From contig CALRHQ010000003.1 of assembly GCA_943359415.1 (NCBI GenBank), positions 1-32,187 of the forward strand: a DNA stretch of 32,187 nucleotides, written 5' to 3'. Made by a program: the position numbers and the translations under genes. This DNA comes from Candidatus Peribacteria bacterium (GTDB lineage Bacteria; Patescibacteriota; Gracilibacteria; UBA1369; LOWO2-01-FULL-3). The first letter of the stretch is position 1. Each line of letters starts with the position of its first letter. The notes under the pieces are model-generated. The model saw nothing but the letters and a program-made list of their open reading frames with translations, had not been told where the DNA came from and did not search any database. This document shows positions 17,442 to 26,191 of the stretch, piece by piece.

Positions 17442-17563
17442 GCCGCCAAGCGATCTGCTTTTCGTACACGTGCTTTTTCTTTGTTTACTCTGTCTCTTAG
17501 TTTGCTTTTTGGTCTTTTCATACCAACAAGACCGTGTTTCTTACTTGCATGTTTGTTAGTCAT
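17429..17563 (-). CDS. 44-aa Lys/Arg-rich small protein (not in ORF track)
   Basis: Reverse translation: MTNKHASKKHGLVGMKRPKSKLRDRVNKEKARVRKADRLAAKKA*; start codon overlaps the queF 3' end. Confidence 0.6.
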   Translation of the reverse strand: MTNKHASKKHGLVGMKRPKSKLRDRVNKEKARVRKADRLAAKKA

Positions 17564-17960
17564 TTTGTTTGCATTTATAAAATTTTCTACAGATAGTTTT
17601 TACATTACCGCGTACGTTCATGTCAACTACTATTTTTGCTTTTTTTGGCTTAACCGCTTCCAAAAAGTCCTTAAAAATCACTTCTGTGACAGTTTCATGA
17701 AATATTTTTATGTTTCTGAATGAATTTATATAGATTTTAAAAGATTTCAATTCCAAACAATCTTTTTCTGGAACGTATGAAATCTCAACTGTTCCGAAAT
17801 CCGGCCAGTCTGAAAAAGGGCATATAGATGTGTATTCCGGGCTTGCTATCGTTACCCAATGTTCTGAGTTTTCCAATTTTTGAAATTTAAATGTCAAAAG
17901 AGGAGCAACTTTTTTTATTTCTTTCCTTACTTCTTGTGCGTTTTTTTCGTTGAACATCAT
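17556..17960 (-). CDS. queF: NADPH-dependent 7-cyano-7-deazaguanine reductase QueF
   Basis: TSICPFSDWPDFGTVEISYVPEKDCLELKSFKIYINSFRNIKIFHE and upstream queC/queE. Confidence 0.93.
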   Translation of the reverse strand: MMFNEKNAQEVRKEIKKVAPLLTFKFQKLENSEHWVTIASPEYTSICPFSDWPDFGTVEISYVPEKDCLELKSFKIYINSFRNIKIFHETVTEVIFKDFLEAVKPKKAKIVVDMNVRGNVKTICRKFYKCKQND

Positions 17961-18638
17961 TTATTTTTTGTACTTTATGAGATCCTTTTCTTCAGCTTCT
18001 TTGAATCCTTTAATTCGTAGTTCACATGCTGGACATTTGCCACAAGCCACTTTTTTGCCTTCATAACACGTGTGAGTATGTCCCAAAAATTTAAGTCCAT
18101 TCAATTCTTTCATCAAAGCAACACCATCTGCTTTTGTTTTCCACATAAGCGGAGTGAAGATTCTGAAATTGTGATCCATCGCGAGTTCCATAGTTTTTTC
18201 CATTGATTTAACAAAGTTTTCACGACAATCAGGATATCCGCTGTAATCTGCCTGACAGAAGCCGGCAACTAGATTTTTTATGCCGATTGATTTTGCATAA
18301 ATTCCTGCTGTTGCAAGAAAAATCAAGTTTCTTCCTTCAACGAAAGTTGTTGGGAGTGTGCCATTTTTTCCTGCTTTGATTGGCATTTTTTTGTCTATCA
18401 GTGAGTTTTTTGTAAGACCTTTGAATAGTTCGATTTTGTGTATTTTAAGTGGAACTTTTAGAAGTGTTGCAACTTTTTTTGCTGCGGTTATTTCGATATT
18501 GTGTCTTTGTCCGTAGTCAAAAGTTATTGCAAATACTTTCTTGAAATTTTGTTTTGCCCATACTAGGCACGTAGTTGAATCTTGGCCTCCTGAAAGGAGA
18601 ACAACGGCATTTGATTTTTTTTCTTCTGATTTTGTCAT
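17961..18638 (-). CDS. queC: 7-cyano-7-deazaguanine synthase QueC
   Basis: AVVLLSGGQDSTTCLVWA PP-loop; C-terminal zinc site CYEGKKVACGKCPACELR. Confidence 0.96.
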   Translation of the reverse strand: MTKSEEKKSNAVVLLSGGQDSTTCLVWAKQNFKKVFAITFDYGQRHNIEITAAKKVATLLKVPLKIHKIELFKGLTKNSLIDKKMPIKAGKNGTLPTTFVEGRNLIFLATAGIYAKSIGIKNLVAGFCQADYSGYPDCRENFVKSMEKTMELAMDHNFRIFTPLMWKTKADGVALMKELNGLKFLGHTHTCYEGKKVACGKCPACELRIKGFKEAEEKDLIKYKK

Positions 18639-19324
18639 ATTTTTTTTTGGTTACTCCATAGCATTATATGCAATCTTGGTGTAAATCTAAAGAGTTCTTT
18701 TTTACATCTTTCAATTAGGAATTTTGATTTTTCCATAATCTCTTCTGTTGTTTTGCCCTGAGGCATAAGTAAAACTTTATTTTTTGGTAGTTTGTGATCC
18801 TTGATGAATTTTTTTACTTCTGTTATGTCTTTTTCGTCATCTATTACGAATTTGAAGCTTGTTTTTTCTTTTGGAAATGATTTTAATGCCTCATATTTTA
18901 ATTTTAGATCTATTGCATTTGAAAGCTTTGGTGAGCAATTGAATTTATTTATATATTCAACTATTTCCGGTTTGATTGTTCCGTTTGTTTCGACTTCTAT
19001 AAAATAATTTTTAAGTTTTTTTAGAAGAGGAATAAGTTCTTTTTGTTGAAGAAGTGGCTCTCCGCCTGTAAGTACGATATGTCTTCCAGGAAATTTTTTT
19101 ATTTCTTTTAATATTTCAGATACTGACATTTCTTGAAATCCTTGGCTTAAATCTTGTTTTTTTTGTGATTTCATTGTGTCGATTTTTCTTTTTATTTCTT
19201 GTGAATATTCTGTGTCGCAAAACCTGCAGCGTAAATTGCATCCCTGTAGACGAAGGAAAATTGCCGGTTGTCCTATTTCGGTTCCTTCTCCCTGTATTGA
19301 GTAAAATATTTCGCAAACTTGCAT
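18635..19324 (-). CDS. queE: 7-carboxy-7-deazaguanine synthase QueE (radical SAM)
   Basis: EIFYSIQGEGTEIGQPAIFLRLQGCNLRCRFCDTEYS; VLTGGEPLLQ; ATGA overlap with queC. Confidence 0.95.
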   Translation of the reverse strand: MQVCEIFYSIQGEGTEIGQPAIFLRLQGCNLRCRFCDTEYSQEIKRKIDTMKSQKKQDLSQGFQEMSVSEILKEIKKFPGRHIVLTGGEPLLQQKELIPLLKKLKNYFIEVETNGTIKPEIVEYINKFNCSPKLSNAIDLKLKYEALKSFPKEKTSFKFVIDDEKDITEVKKFIKDHKLPKNKVLLMPQGKTTEEIMEKSKFLIERCKKELFRFTPRLHIMLWSNQKKI

Positions 19325-19392
19325 GTTTCAGATGGTTGTTTATAATTTCGTGGATATTTGTTCGCGATATTTATAGCATTTATTCACTCATT

Positions 19393-20370
19393 ATGCATCC
19401 TGAAAAGCGATTTTTTGTAAGATCTGTGCCGTTTGTTATGGTTTTGCTTGTAGTTTTTTCTTTCTTTTTTGTTGCGTGTTCTTCAAGGCAAAATATTGAG
19501 GATTCAAATGGTGAAGCGAAAGTAGTGAATTTGCTTACAAATTGGCAAAAAACACAATTTTATAAAATTGACGACAAAGATTTAAATAAAACTTTTTATT
19601 TTGAATATCCTGATGTAGCTAAAGTCTCTTTTATTCGTGGAAGGGGTGATTTGAATTATCAAGATTGCCATGTTTCTTTTGGAACAAAGCAAAGATGGAA
19701 GTCGATTATTCAACCTCAAGAAAATGAGGAAATAAAGACGAAATCCGATGCAGGACGAGTTTTTGAATCCGTCTATCGTGATGATATTTTGTCGGTTTAT
19801 TCTGCAGATTTGAGACTTTTTGGTTATGTTTTGTGGCTTTACGACGAAGGAAAAGATGTTGGTAGATGTGCTGAATTTATAGATAAAATTGCGTATTCTT
19901 TCACCGATAAGCCTATGTATGTGAATGAAAAATATGATTTTAGTGTCGTTTTGCCAACTGTATATAAAGTTGAATATTTGCCTGATGATGGCGGAGTTTT
20001 GTTCAAAGGTTGGTCTGACGGTGATGATTTTGATATAACTAAAAACAAAGCTGCGAAACATAATCTTGGTGGATATAACTACAATATCAAGTTTGTAGCT
20101 TATGAAAATGTAATGAAATATGACTCTTTGAGTGACATGTTGGCTAAAAAATATGGAGGATTTACGAAGCAATTTTACTATTTAAATGAAAAAACCGGTG
20201 TTTTTGTGGATGAAAATGTGAATGCGACACGTGCTATCAGACATTTCTTTGTTTTTAGTCCTGATGCATCGATTATTTATGAAGCCAATCTTGATATAGA
20301 AAGTTTTCATTATTTTGCTCATGTTCAGGAATTTGATGTTTTTGTTAAAACAGCTCTTGCTATTTACTAA
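19393..20370 (+). CDS. Predicted lipoprotein of unknown function
   Basis: From ATG 19393: MHPEKRFFVRSVPFVMVLLVVFSFFFVACSSRQ, with lipobox VAC. Confidence 0.75.
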   Translation: MHPEKRFFVRSVPFVMVLLVVFSFFFVACSSRQNIEDSNGEAKVVNLLTNWQKTQFYKIDDKDLNKTFYFEYPDVAKVSFIRGRGDLNYQDCHVSFGTKQRWKSIIQPQENEEIKTKSDAGRVFESVYRDDILSVYSADLRLFGYVLWLYDEGKDVGRCAEFIDKIAYSFTDKPMYVNEKYDFSVVLPTVYKVEYLPDDGGVLFKGWSDGDDFDITKNKAAKHNLGGYNYNIKFVAYENVMKYDSLSDMLAKKYGGFTKQFYYLNEKTGVFVDENVNATRAIRHFFVFSPDASIIYEANLDIESFHYFAHVQEFDVFVKTALAIY

Positions 20371-20384
20371 AAAACAGGTAGAAT
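20357..20384 (+). promoter_or_regulatory. Promoter TTGCTA-N16-TAGAAT for rpmB
   Basis: -35/-10 pair at the 3' end of the lipoprotein gene, about 31 nt upstream of rpmB. Confidence 0.45.
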
Positions 20385-20415
20385 CGCTTGGCATTAATCG
20401 TTTACAAGGATTTAC

Positions 20416-20607
20416 ATGTCTAGAGTTTGCCAACTTACAGGAAAACGCCCAAGCGTGGGGAATAATAGAAGTCACGCTATGAATGCTACAAAACGTAGAT
20501 TTATCCCAAATTTAATCACAAAGAAACTTTTTGATGTAAATACGGGTAGAATTCGCAGAATGAGGATTTCGGCTTCTGCACTACGTACACTTACAAAGAC
20601 GAAGTAA
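20416..20607 (+). CDS. rpmB: 50S ribosomal protein L28
   Basis: MSRVCQLTGKRPSVGNNRSHAMNATKRRFIPNLITKKLFD...ISASALRTL. Confidence 0.96.
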   Translation: MSRVCQLTGKRPSVGNNRSHAMNATKRRFIPNLITKKLFDVNTGRIRRMRISASALRTLTKTK

Positions 20608-20635
20608 ATCTTCATTCCAAATTATCCATGTTTTA

Positions 20636-20644
20636 TGGTATAAT
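20636..20644 (+). promoter_or_regulatory. Extended -10 element TGGTATAAT immediately upstream of GTG 20651
   Basis: TGG-TATAAT-GGGAGA-GTG; predicted TSS coincides with the start codon. Confidence 0.5.
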
Positions 20645-20650
20645 GGGAGA

Positions 20651-21907
20651 GTGACCTTTGAACTTTTCAAACAATTGGGGATTGCAGTTCTTCTTTCGGT
20701 TCTTATAGGCATTGAACGTGAGAGGAGATTTAATGGTGCTAGTAGCGGTTCTTTTGCAGGAATGAGGACTCTTACTCTTGTTGGACTGACAGGTGCGCTT
20801 TCATATGTTTTGTCTTTATATTCAATTGCGTTATTCGTAGTGATGGCTGTTGGATTTTTTGGATTGCTTATAGCTTCTTATATTATTTCTACCCGTAAAT
20901 CTGTGGTTTCCGGAGCTACTTCCGAGATGGCCGCTGTGGTAGTATATCTTGTTGGTATTTTGTGTGGAATGAATCAGTTTGTTTTGGCTACGGCGGTGAC
21001 TCTTTTGCTTTTTGTTATTTTGTATTTTAGAGATCCTTTGCATAAATTGGCTCATGGACTGAATAATGTTGAACTCGTGTCTACTGTTGAATTTATGATT
21101 ATAGCATTTGTTGTTTTGCCACTTTTGCCTAATCAGGATTATGGAATATTTAATTTTTTCAATCCTTATAAAGTTTGGTTGATGGTTGTACTCGTTTCCG
21201 GCATTTCTTTTGTAAGTTATGTTGCTGTGAAATTATTTGGGGCAAGACGCGGAATAGGCCTTACAGGTTTTTTTGCAGGACTTGTTTCGAGTACTGCGCT
21301 TGTCTTTAGTTTTTCATCTCAAAGTAAAAAAAATCAAAATGTTGTGAATCCGTATGTGATTGCGATTTTGGTTGCAAGTAGTGCTATGTTTTTTCGTATT
21401 TTGGCGACTGTTTCTTTTGTTAATCCAGAGCTCTTGTCTCATTTGTATATTCCTATGCTTGTGATGGGAATTGTTGGACTTTTGATGGCTGTTTTTTTCT
21501 CGTTTCGTGGAGATAAAACCGATGATGAAGTGAAAAAAAGTCTTATTGGTGTCAAAAATCCTTTTAAACTTTGGCCGGCTTTGCAATTTGGTGCATTTTT
21601 TGCCGGAATTCTTTTGTTTTCTAAGATTGGAAGTTTCTATTTTGGCTCGGATGGACTTTATATTACAAGTTTCATTTCAGGTTTTTTTGATGTTGATGCT
21701 GTTACACTTTCTGTCGCAAATTTATCAAAAGAAGGGCTTGATTCTCACGTTGCTGTTGTTTCGATAATGATAGTGGCTTTTGTTAATACTATAGCGAAAG
21801 GTGTTGTGTTCTTTATCTTTGGAAATAGACGTGTTGCCTATAGAATCTGCATTGCATATCTCTTTATGATTTTGTCAGGCGTAATTTCTTTACTTTTAGT
21901 CTTGTAG
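20651..21907 (+). CDS. MgtC/SapB + DUF4010 family membrane protein
   Basis: LLSVLIGIERERRFN...GSFAGMRTLTLVGLTGALSYVL (MgtC) plus multiple TM segments with GLTGFFAGLVSSTALVFSFSSQSKKN (DUF4010-like). Confidence 0.88.
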   Translation: MTFELFKQLGIAVLLSVLIGIERERRFNGASSGSFAGMRTLTLVGLTGALSYVLSLYSIALFVVMAVGFFGLLIASYIISTRKSVVSGATSEMAAVVVYLVGILCGMNQFVLATAVTLLLFVILYFRDPLHKLAHGLNNVELVSTVEFMIIAFVVLPLLPNQDYGIFNFFNPYKVWLMVVLVSGISFVSYVAVKLFGARRGIGLTGFFAGLVSSTALVFSFSSQSKKNQNVVNPYVIAILVASSAMFFRILATVSFVNPELLSHLYIPMLVMGIVGLLMAVFFSFRGDKTDDEVKKSLIGVKNPFKLWPALQFGAFFAGILLFSKIGSFYFGSDGLYITSFISGFFDVDAVTLSVANLSKEGLDSHVAVVSIMIVAFVNTIAKGVVFFIFGNRRVAYRICIAYLFMILSGVISLLLVL

Positions 21908-21948
21908 ATATTAGGCTTTTTTATAAGTAAATCTTATCCTTATTTCTT

Positions 21949-24318
21949 ATGAAAAAGTTTATTTTATCGGTATCTGTTATTTTTGCGATTTTTGCGAACT
22001 CAATTGCGTACGGCGCAACGATTTATATTCCAAGTGCTGCAAGTTCTCAGTATTTGCCTACGGTAAAAATTCTTACTTATAGCTTGTTTTATGATGGATC
22101 TTTGGTGGTAGAGGGATCAGGATCCGGAACTATTATTGATTCAAAGGGGACTATTTTAACTAATGCACATGTGGTTCGAAGTTTGTATGATCCTACTTTG
22201 CCTGCTGATGCTTTTCAGATTTGTTTAACCAAGAGTAATGCTCCAGAGAGTCCTGTTTGTGAGTTTGTCGCATCTTTTGTTGCGATGCATGAGACTCAGG
22301 ATCTTGCGCTTCTTCGAATGGATTCTGCTGATGCCAGAGGGAATACCTTGTCGTTTGATTTTAATTTGCCGTATCAAAATAGTGGAAGTCCTCAAGTTGG
22401 GGATTCTTTGACTGCTATTGGGTTTCCTGATATTGGAGGCAAAACTATTACTTATACAACAGGTGTTGTAAGTGGATTTATACAACAGACTGGGGTTAAT
22501 TATATCAAGACAGATGCTGTTATTTCTTTCGGAAATTCCGGAGGTACAACTGTAGATAAGGATGGTAATTTTGTTGGAATTCCGACACTTGTGCAGCTTA
22601 GTGAATCTTTGTCTTCGCTTGGGTATCTTTTGCCTGTGAAAGATTTTGTAGGATGGATAGGTGAAAAAATCGGCCTTTCCGCTGCGAAAGATAATGCTGC
22701 AAAGGATAAATTGTTTGCGGCCGAGAAAGCCAGTGTCGCCGCAAATAACACCGGAGTTTTCAAAAATTCCGATCCTTCTTATGAAATCTCTGCTGTAAGT
22801 GGATGGAAATTTTCAAATTCTTTGGATGAGGCTTTTAGCAATCCAAATAATATGATTGGAGCTTATTATGGAACTAATAGCGTTGTGATGGTACCAAAAG
22901 ATGACAGTTTACTTTCGACTGGAAGAGTTGAAATTTTCTTTACTGATTATGCTTATGTGATGGCTATGGATGATCTTGAATATTTATTAAACTCGTATGC
23001 TAAAGATAATCCTGATGTTCAGATTGAAAAAGTGAAGCTTAATGGGAAATATGATGCTTATAAAGAGACTACTGCTACTTATGATTGGTATACAGGCGCA
23101 AGTTTGAATATTGTTACGCATTATATTCCTTATGGAAATAGAGTTGTGAGTTTGAAATATGTATATGATGATGAATCTTTTGTTTCTGATTTGGAGGCTA
23201 TTGTGAAGACTTTTAAGATTGATTTAAGCAAAGCAAAAAGTTCTTCTGTGGACTCTGTTGTAAATAAAAATCCAAAAATAACATTAAAGAATCCTTCTGA
23301 TGATTTGTTCCTTTCCGATACGAGTTATGATTTTGATGGAACACGTTATTTTTCTGTAAGTTTTGGTCAAAAACGTGATTTCGATTTTGGTGTTTCGCTT
23401 TATTCTGGAAGTTATTGGGATGAAAAATATACTGATAATTTTGATCTATTTAAATCTGACACTTTGGCTGATGCCGAGAAATGGTATTCTATAGTTTCGA
23501 AGGGGTCTATGTATATAGACGGTCATCAAGGATTTTACTATATGATTGAATCTGATGATGGATTTGGTGGTACTTATAAAAATACGATAGCTTACGTAGA
23601 GATTGATGCTAATCAATATTTATCTCTTTATTACTCTGATGGTTTTGATACTTATGACGCAAATATTGGTTATATCTCGAAAATTTTGAGAAGTGTGTCT
23701 TTTGAAAAAGAAGGTAAAGGGAAATATATTGTGCCTGCGATTGGAGGAAGTTCTTACGTTGTTTCTGTTCTGAGTGACATCAAGAACTATATTTATGAAA
23801 TAAATATCAAAAATCTTAATAGAATGAAGGTTTTTGGAGAAAAAGCTCCTGAAAAATTTGAACCTGGGAAGAAGGTTTCAAGAGAAAGTTTTGTCGTTTG
23901 GGCCGTGAAGGCTTTGAGTGTAGACAAGCAGGCTGATTTTGAAAAATTTAAGGCTTCCTATGAAATTTGTAAGGAAGATTGTTTTGCGGATGTAGATTAT
24001 TCTTCTTCAAATGCGATGTATATTTCTTATGCTAAGAAGGTTGGAGCTATTTCCGGTTCAGAAAAAGATGGTAAAAAATATTTTGATGCAGGTGGAAATG
24101 TGACTTTGGCTGCGGCACTGAAAATATTGGCTAAACTAAATGGTTTTGAAGTTTGGGCTGCGCCTGACTATATCGCTTGGTATGTTCCTTATTTGTATCT
24201 TGGATATCAAAAAGGAATCGTTCCTGCTGGAGTAAACGATGCTTTTTACCTGCTTACAAGAGGGGAGGCGGCGTTTATGATGGATACTCTTGCTGTCTCC
24301 AGTATTTCGTGGTTTTAA
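21949..24318 (+). CDS. Exported trypsin-like (S1C/DegP-type) serine protease with C-terminal SLH-like repeats
   Basis: Signal peptide; GSGSGTIIDSKGTILTNAHVV (His), ETQDLALLRMD (Asp), ISFGNSGGTTVDKDGNFVGI (Ser); C-terminus FVVWAVKALS...CFADVDYSSSNAMYISYAKKVGAISG...YLYLGYQKGIVPAG...LTRGEAAFMMDTL. Confidence 0.85.
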   Translation: MKKFILSVSVIFAIFANSIAYGATIYIPSAASSQYLPTVKILTYSLFYDGSLVVEGSGSGTIIDSKGTILTNAHVVRSLYDPTLPADAFQICLTKSNAPESPVCEFVASFVAMHETQDLALLRMDSADARGNTLSFDFNLPYQNSGSPQVGDSLTAIGFPDIGGKTITYTTGVVSGFIQQTGVNYIKTDAVISFGNSGGTTVDKDGNFVGIPTLVQLSESLSSLGYLLPVKDFVGWIGEKIGLSAAKDNAAKDKLFAAEKASVAANNTGVFKNSDPSYEISAVSGWKFSNSLDEAFSNPNNMIGAYYGTNSVVMVPKDDSLLSTGRVEIFFTDYAYVMAMDDLEYLLNSYAKDNPDVQIEKVKLNGKYDAYKETTATYDWYTGASLNIVTHYIPYGNRVVSLKYVYDDESFVSDLEAIVKTFKIDLSKAKSSSVDSVVNKNPKITLKNPSDDLFLSDTSYDFDGTRYFSVSFGQKRDFDFGVSLYSGSYWDEKYTDNFDLFKSDTLADAEKWYSIVSKGSMYIDGHQGFYYMIESDDGFGGTYKNTIAYVEIDANQYLSLYYSDGFDTYDANIGYISKILRSVSFEKEGKGKYIVPAIGGSSYVVSVLSDIKNYIYEINIKNLNRMKVFGEKAPEKFEPGKKVSRESFVVWAVKALSVDKQADFEKFKASYEICKEDCFADVDYSSSNAMYISYAKKVGAISGSEKDGKKYFDAGGNVTLAAALKILAKLNGFEVWAAPDYIAWYVPYLYLGYQKGIVPAGVNDAFYLLTRGEAAFMMDTLAVSSISWF

Positions 24319-24339
24319 AAATATATTAGGACTTTAAGT

Positions 24340-24378
24340 GAAACTTTCTGCAACATAAGTTCGGTTGTAGAAAGTTTC
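24340..24378. other. Long inverted repeat/hairpin without U-tract
   Basis: GAAACTTTCTGCAAC-ATAAGTTCG-GTTGTAGAAAGTTTC: 15-bp stem with one G.U, 9-nt loop; no poly-T on either side. Confidence 0.75.
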
Positions 24379-24545
24379 GACAGCGAGCAGTGTGCTTATT
24401 AAATTTTTAAAGTATTTTGGTGTGTTTTGAAGTGGTTTTTCTGTTGAAGTAATTTTCGACATATCATTTTTCGGTTTAATTATAACTTGAAATGATTGAT
24501 GGTGTTTGTGTATCAATGAATCATGTAATTCATAATTTTATTCTT

Positions 24546-26072
24546 ATGGAAAATGTTTTGACACAGGGTGTGCGCACGGCAAGTGGCATTGTAGGTAGGG
24601 AGAGACCTGATATGGGATTTGGATGGAAAATGCCCGAGCATTTGCTTGAGATGACATATGCCGAGATAGAAGAAAAAAACTTGGAAATGAAAAGAGCTAG
24701 GAAAAGCGGTGTTCCAGCCGATGTTCTTAAGGAGAAATTTTTAAATTATTTGAAAGAAGAAAGAGGAATCAAAGCTGTGACGGTGTGTTTTACTGATTTG
24801 GAAGGTAAGCTGCATACTCTTGATTATGATAAGAATTTTTTGGTTTCCTCTCATGATAATCTTACTTTTGACGGATCTTCTATCCGAGGATTTACAGCTC
24901 AAAGTGAATCTGATTTGAGACTTAAAGTTGATTTTAGCAGTATAAGATTTTTGCCGTCTGATCTTTTTGGGGCAGGCAAAGTGCTTGTTTTTGCTAATGT
25001 CAGGGATAAAGATGGAAGTTTGTATGTATCCGATTTTAGAGGAAAGCTTTCTGATTTTTGTGAAGAACTTCGTGTAAAAAGAGGAATTATGGTAAATATT
25101 GCGCCTGAAATTGAAGGATTTTTGTTTAAAGGTGTGAATGCAGAACAAAGCTTTAGTGAAGAAAAAGGTTTTGAATTGGCTACGATGACAGGATATTTTA
25201 GTTCTCTTCCTCAAGATATTTTGCGTCTTTTTATAGATAAATTTGCAGAGGTTCAGAGAGCTCTAGGCTTTGAAAATGAAAAGGATCATCCTGAAGTTGC
25301 GCCTGCACAGTTTGAATTGAATTATAGATATACTAATGCTCTTGAAAGTGCTGATCAAATAGTGATTTATAAGCTTGTTGGAAAACAGGTGGCGATGATG
25401 ATGGGGCTTACTGCTTGTTTTTTGCCTAAGCCGATTCAAAATTTGAATGGAAGCGGAATGCATACAAATATGTCTTTTGAAAAAGATGGTAAAAATATTT
25501 TCTATAATGCTGAAGGAAAATATAGCCTTTCTGCTGAAGCGCATCGTGCTATTACAGGAATTTTGTATCATGCAAATGATCTTTGTTTGATAATGAATCC
25601 AAGCGTAAATGCTTACCGCAGGCTTGATCCGGCTTTTGAGGCGCCAAATGAAATAAAAGTTTCAGCTGTTGATCGTGGTTCTATGGTCAGAATTCCTATT
25701 GGAAATGAAAAAAGTTCTAGAATTGAGGTGAGAACTGTTGCGCCTGATGTTAATCCATATTTGTGTTTTTATTCAATTGCGAGCGCAGCTTTGAGCGGAA
25801 TTGATGCAGCTGAAGATGTTTTGAAAGAAATGGAATCAAAGGCTTACGGAAGAGTGAAAGAATTGCCTGGAAATATTCAGACTGCTATCGAACTTTTTGA
25901 AAAGAGTAAATTTATGGCTGAGATTTTGGGTGAAGATTCTCGTGATAAATACGTAGCGTTGAAGAAACGTGCTGCGGATAGGTCTCCTGAAGCTCTTGGA
26001 ACTAAAGTAAAAAATGGAGAAATTCTTTTCCATCATGAAGTAACAAATCAATCACTTTGGGCTAGTTTCTAG
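24546..26072 (+). CDS. glnA: Glutamine synthetase
   Basis: LTFDGSSIRGF, HPEVAPAQFELNYRYTNALESAD, LNGSGMHTNMSF, NPSVNAYRRLDPAFEAP, IEVRTVAPDVNPYL. An upstream in-frame ATG at 24492 is also possible. Confidence 0.93.
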   Translation: MENVLTQGVRTASGIVGRERPDMGFGWKMPEHLLEMTYAEIEEKNLEMKRARKSGVPADVLKEKFLNYLKEERGIKAVTVCFTDLEGKLHTLDYDKNFLVSSHDNLTFDGSSIRGFTAQSESDLRLKVDFSSIRFLPSDLFGAGKVLVFANVRDKDGSLYVSDFRGKLSDFCEELRVKRGIMVNIAPEIEGFLFKGVNAEQSFSEEKGFELATMTGYFSSLPQDILRLFIDKFAEVQRALGFENEKDHPEVAPAQFELNYRYTNALESADQIVIYKLVGKQVAMMMGLTACFLPKPIQNLNGSGMHTNMSFEKDGKNIFYNAEGKYSLSAEAHRAITGILYHANDLCLIMNPSVNAYRRLDPAFEAPNEIKVSAVDRGSMVRIPIGNEKSSRIEVRTVAPDVNPYLCFYSIASAALSGIDAAEDVLKEMESKAYGRVKELPGNIQTAIELFEKSKFMAEILGEDSRDKYVALKKRAADRSPEALGTKVKNGEILFHHEVTNQSLWASF

Positions 26073-26111
26073 CCAATGTTGAGTCGATTGTGATCATGGC
26101 TGATCGAAAAC

Positions 26112-26165
26112 ATTCCCGATGTAAGAAATAGTATATATTTCTTCTTCGGGAATTTGTTTATTTTT
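26112..26165 (+). terminator. Rho-independent terminator after glnA
   Basis: ATTCCCGA...TCGGGAAT outer stem with AAGAAATA/TATTTCTT inner stem, followed by TTGTTTATTTTTC. Confidence 0.7.
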
Positions 26166-26191
26166 CAATAATTAGGTGATAACATTTTGAC

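Noticed and set aside
19325-19392. preQ1 riboswitch upstream of queE
   Set aside because: The short leader does not show the preQ1-I stem or its A-rich tail by eye; a covariance search would be needed.
19582-20172. 196-aa minus-strand ORF
   Set aside because: Antisense shadow of the lipoprotein gene; Ile/Phe/Arg-rich composition typical of shadow ORFs.
24741-25571. Minus-strand ORFs inside glnA
   Set aside because: Shadow ORFs of a clear glutamine synthetase.
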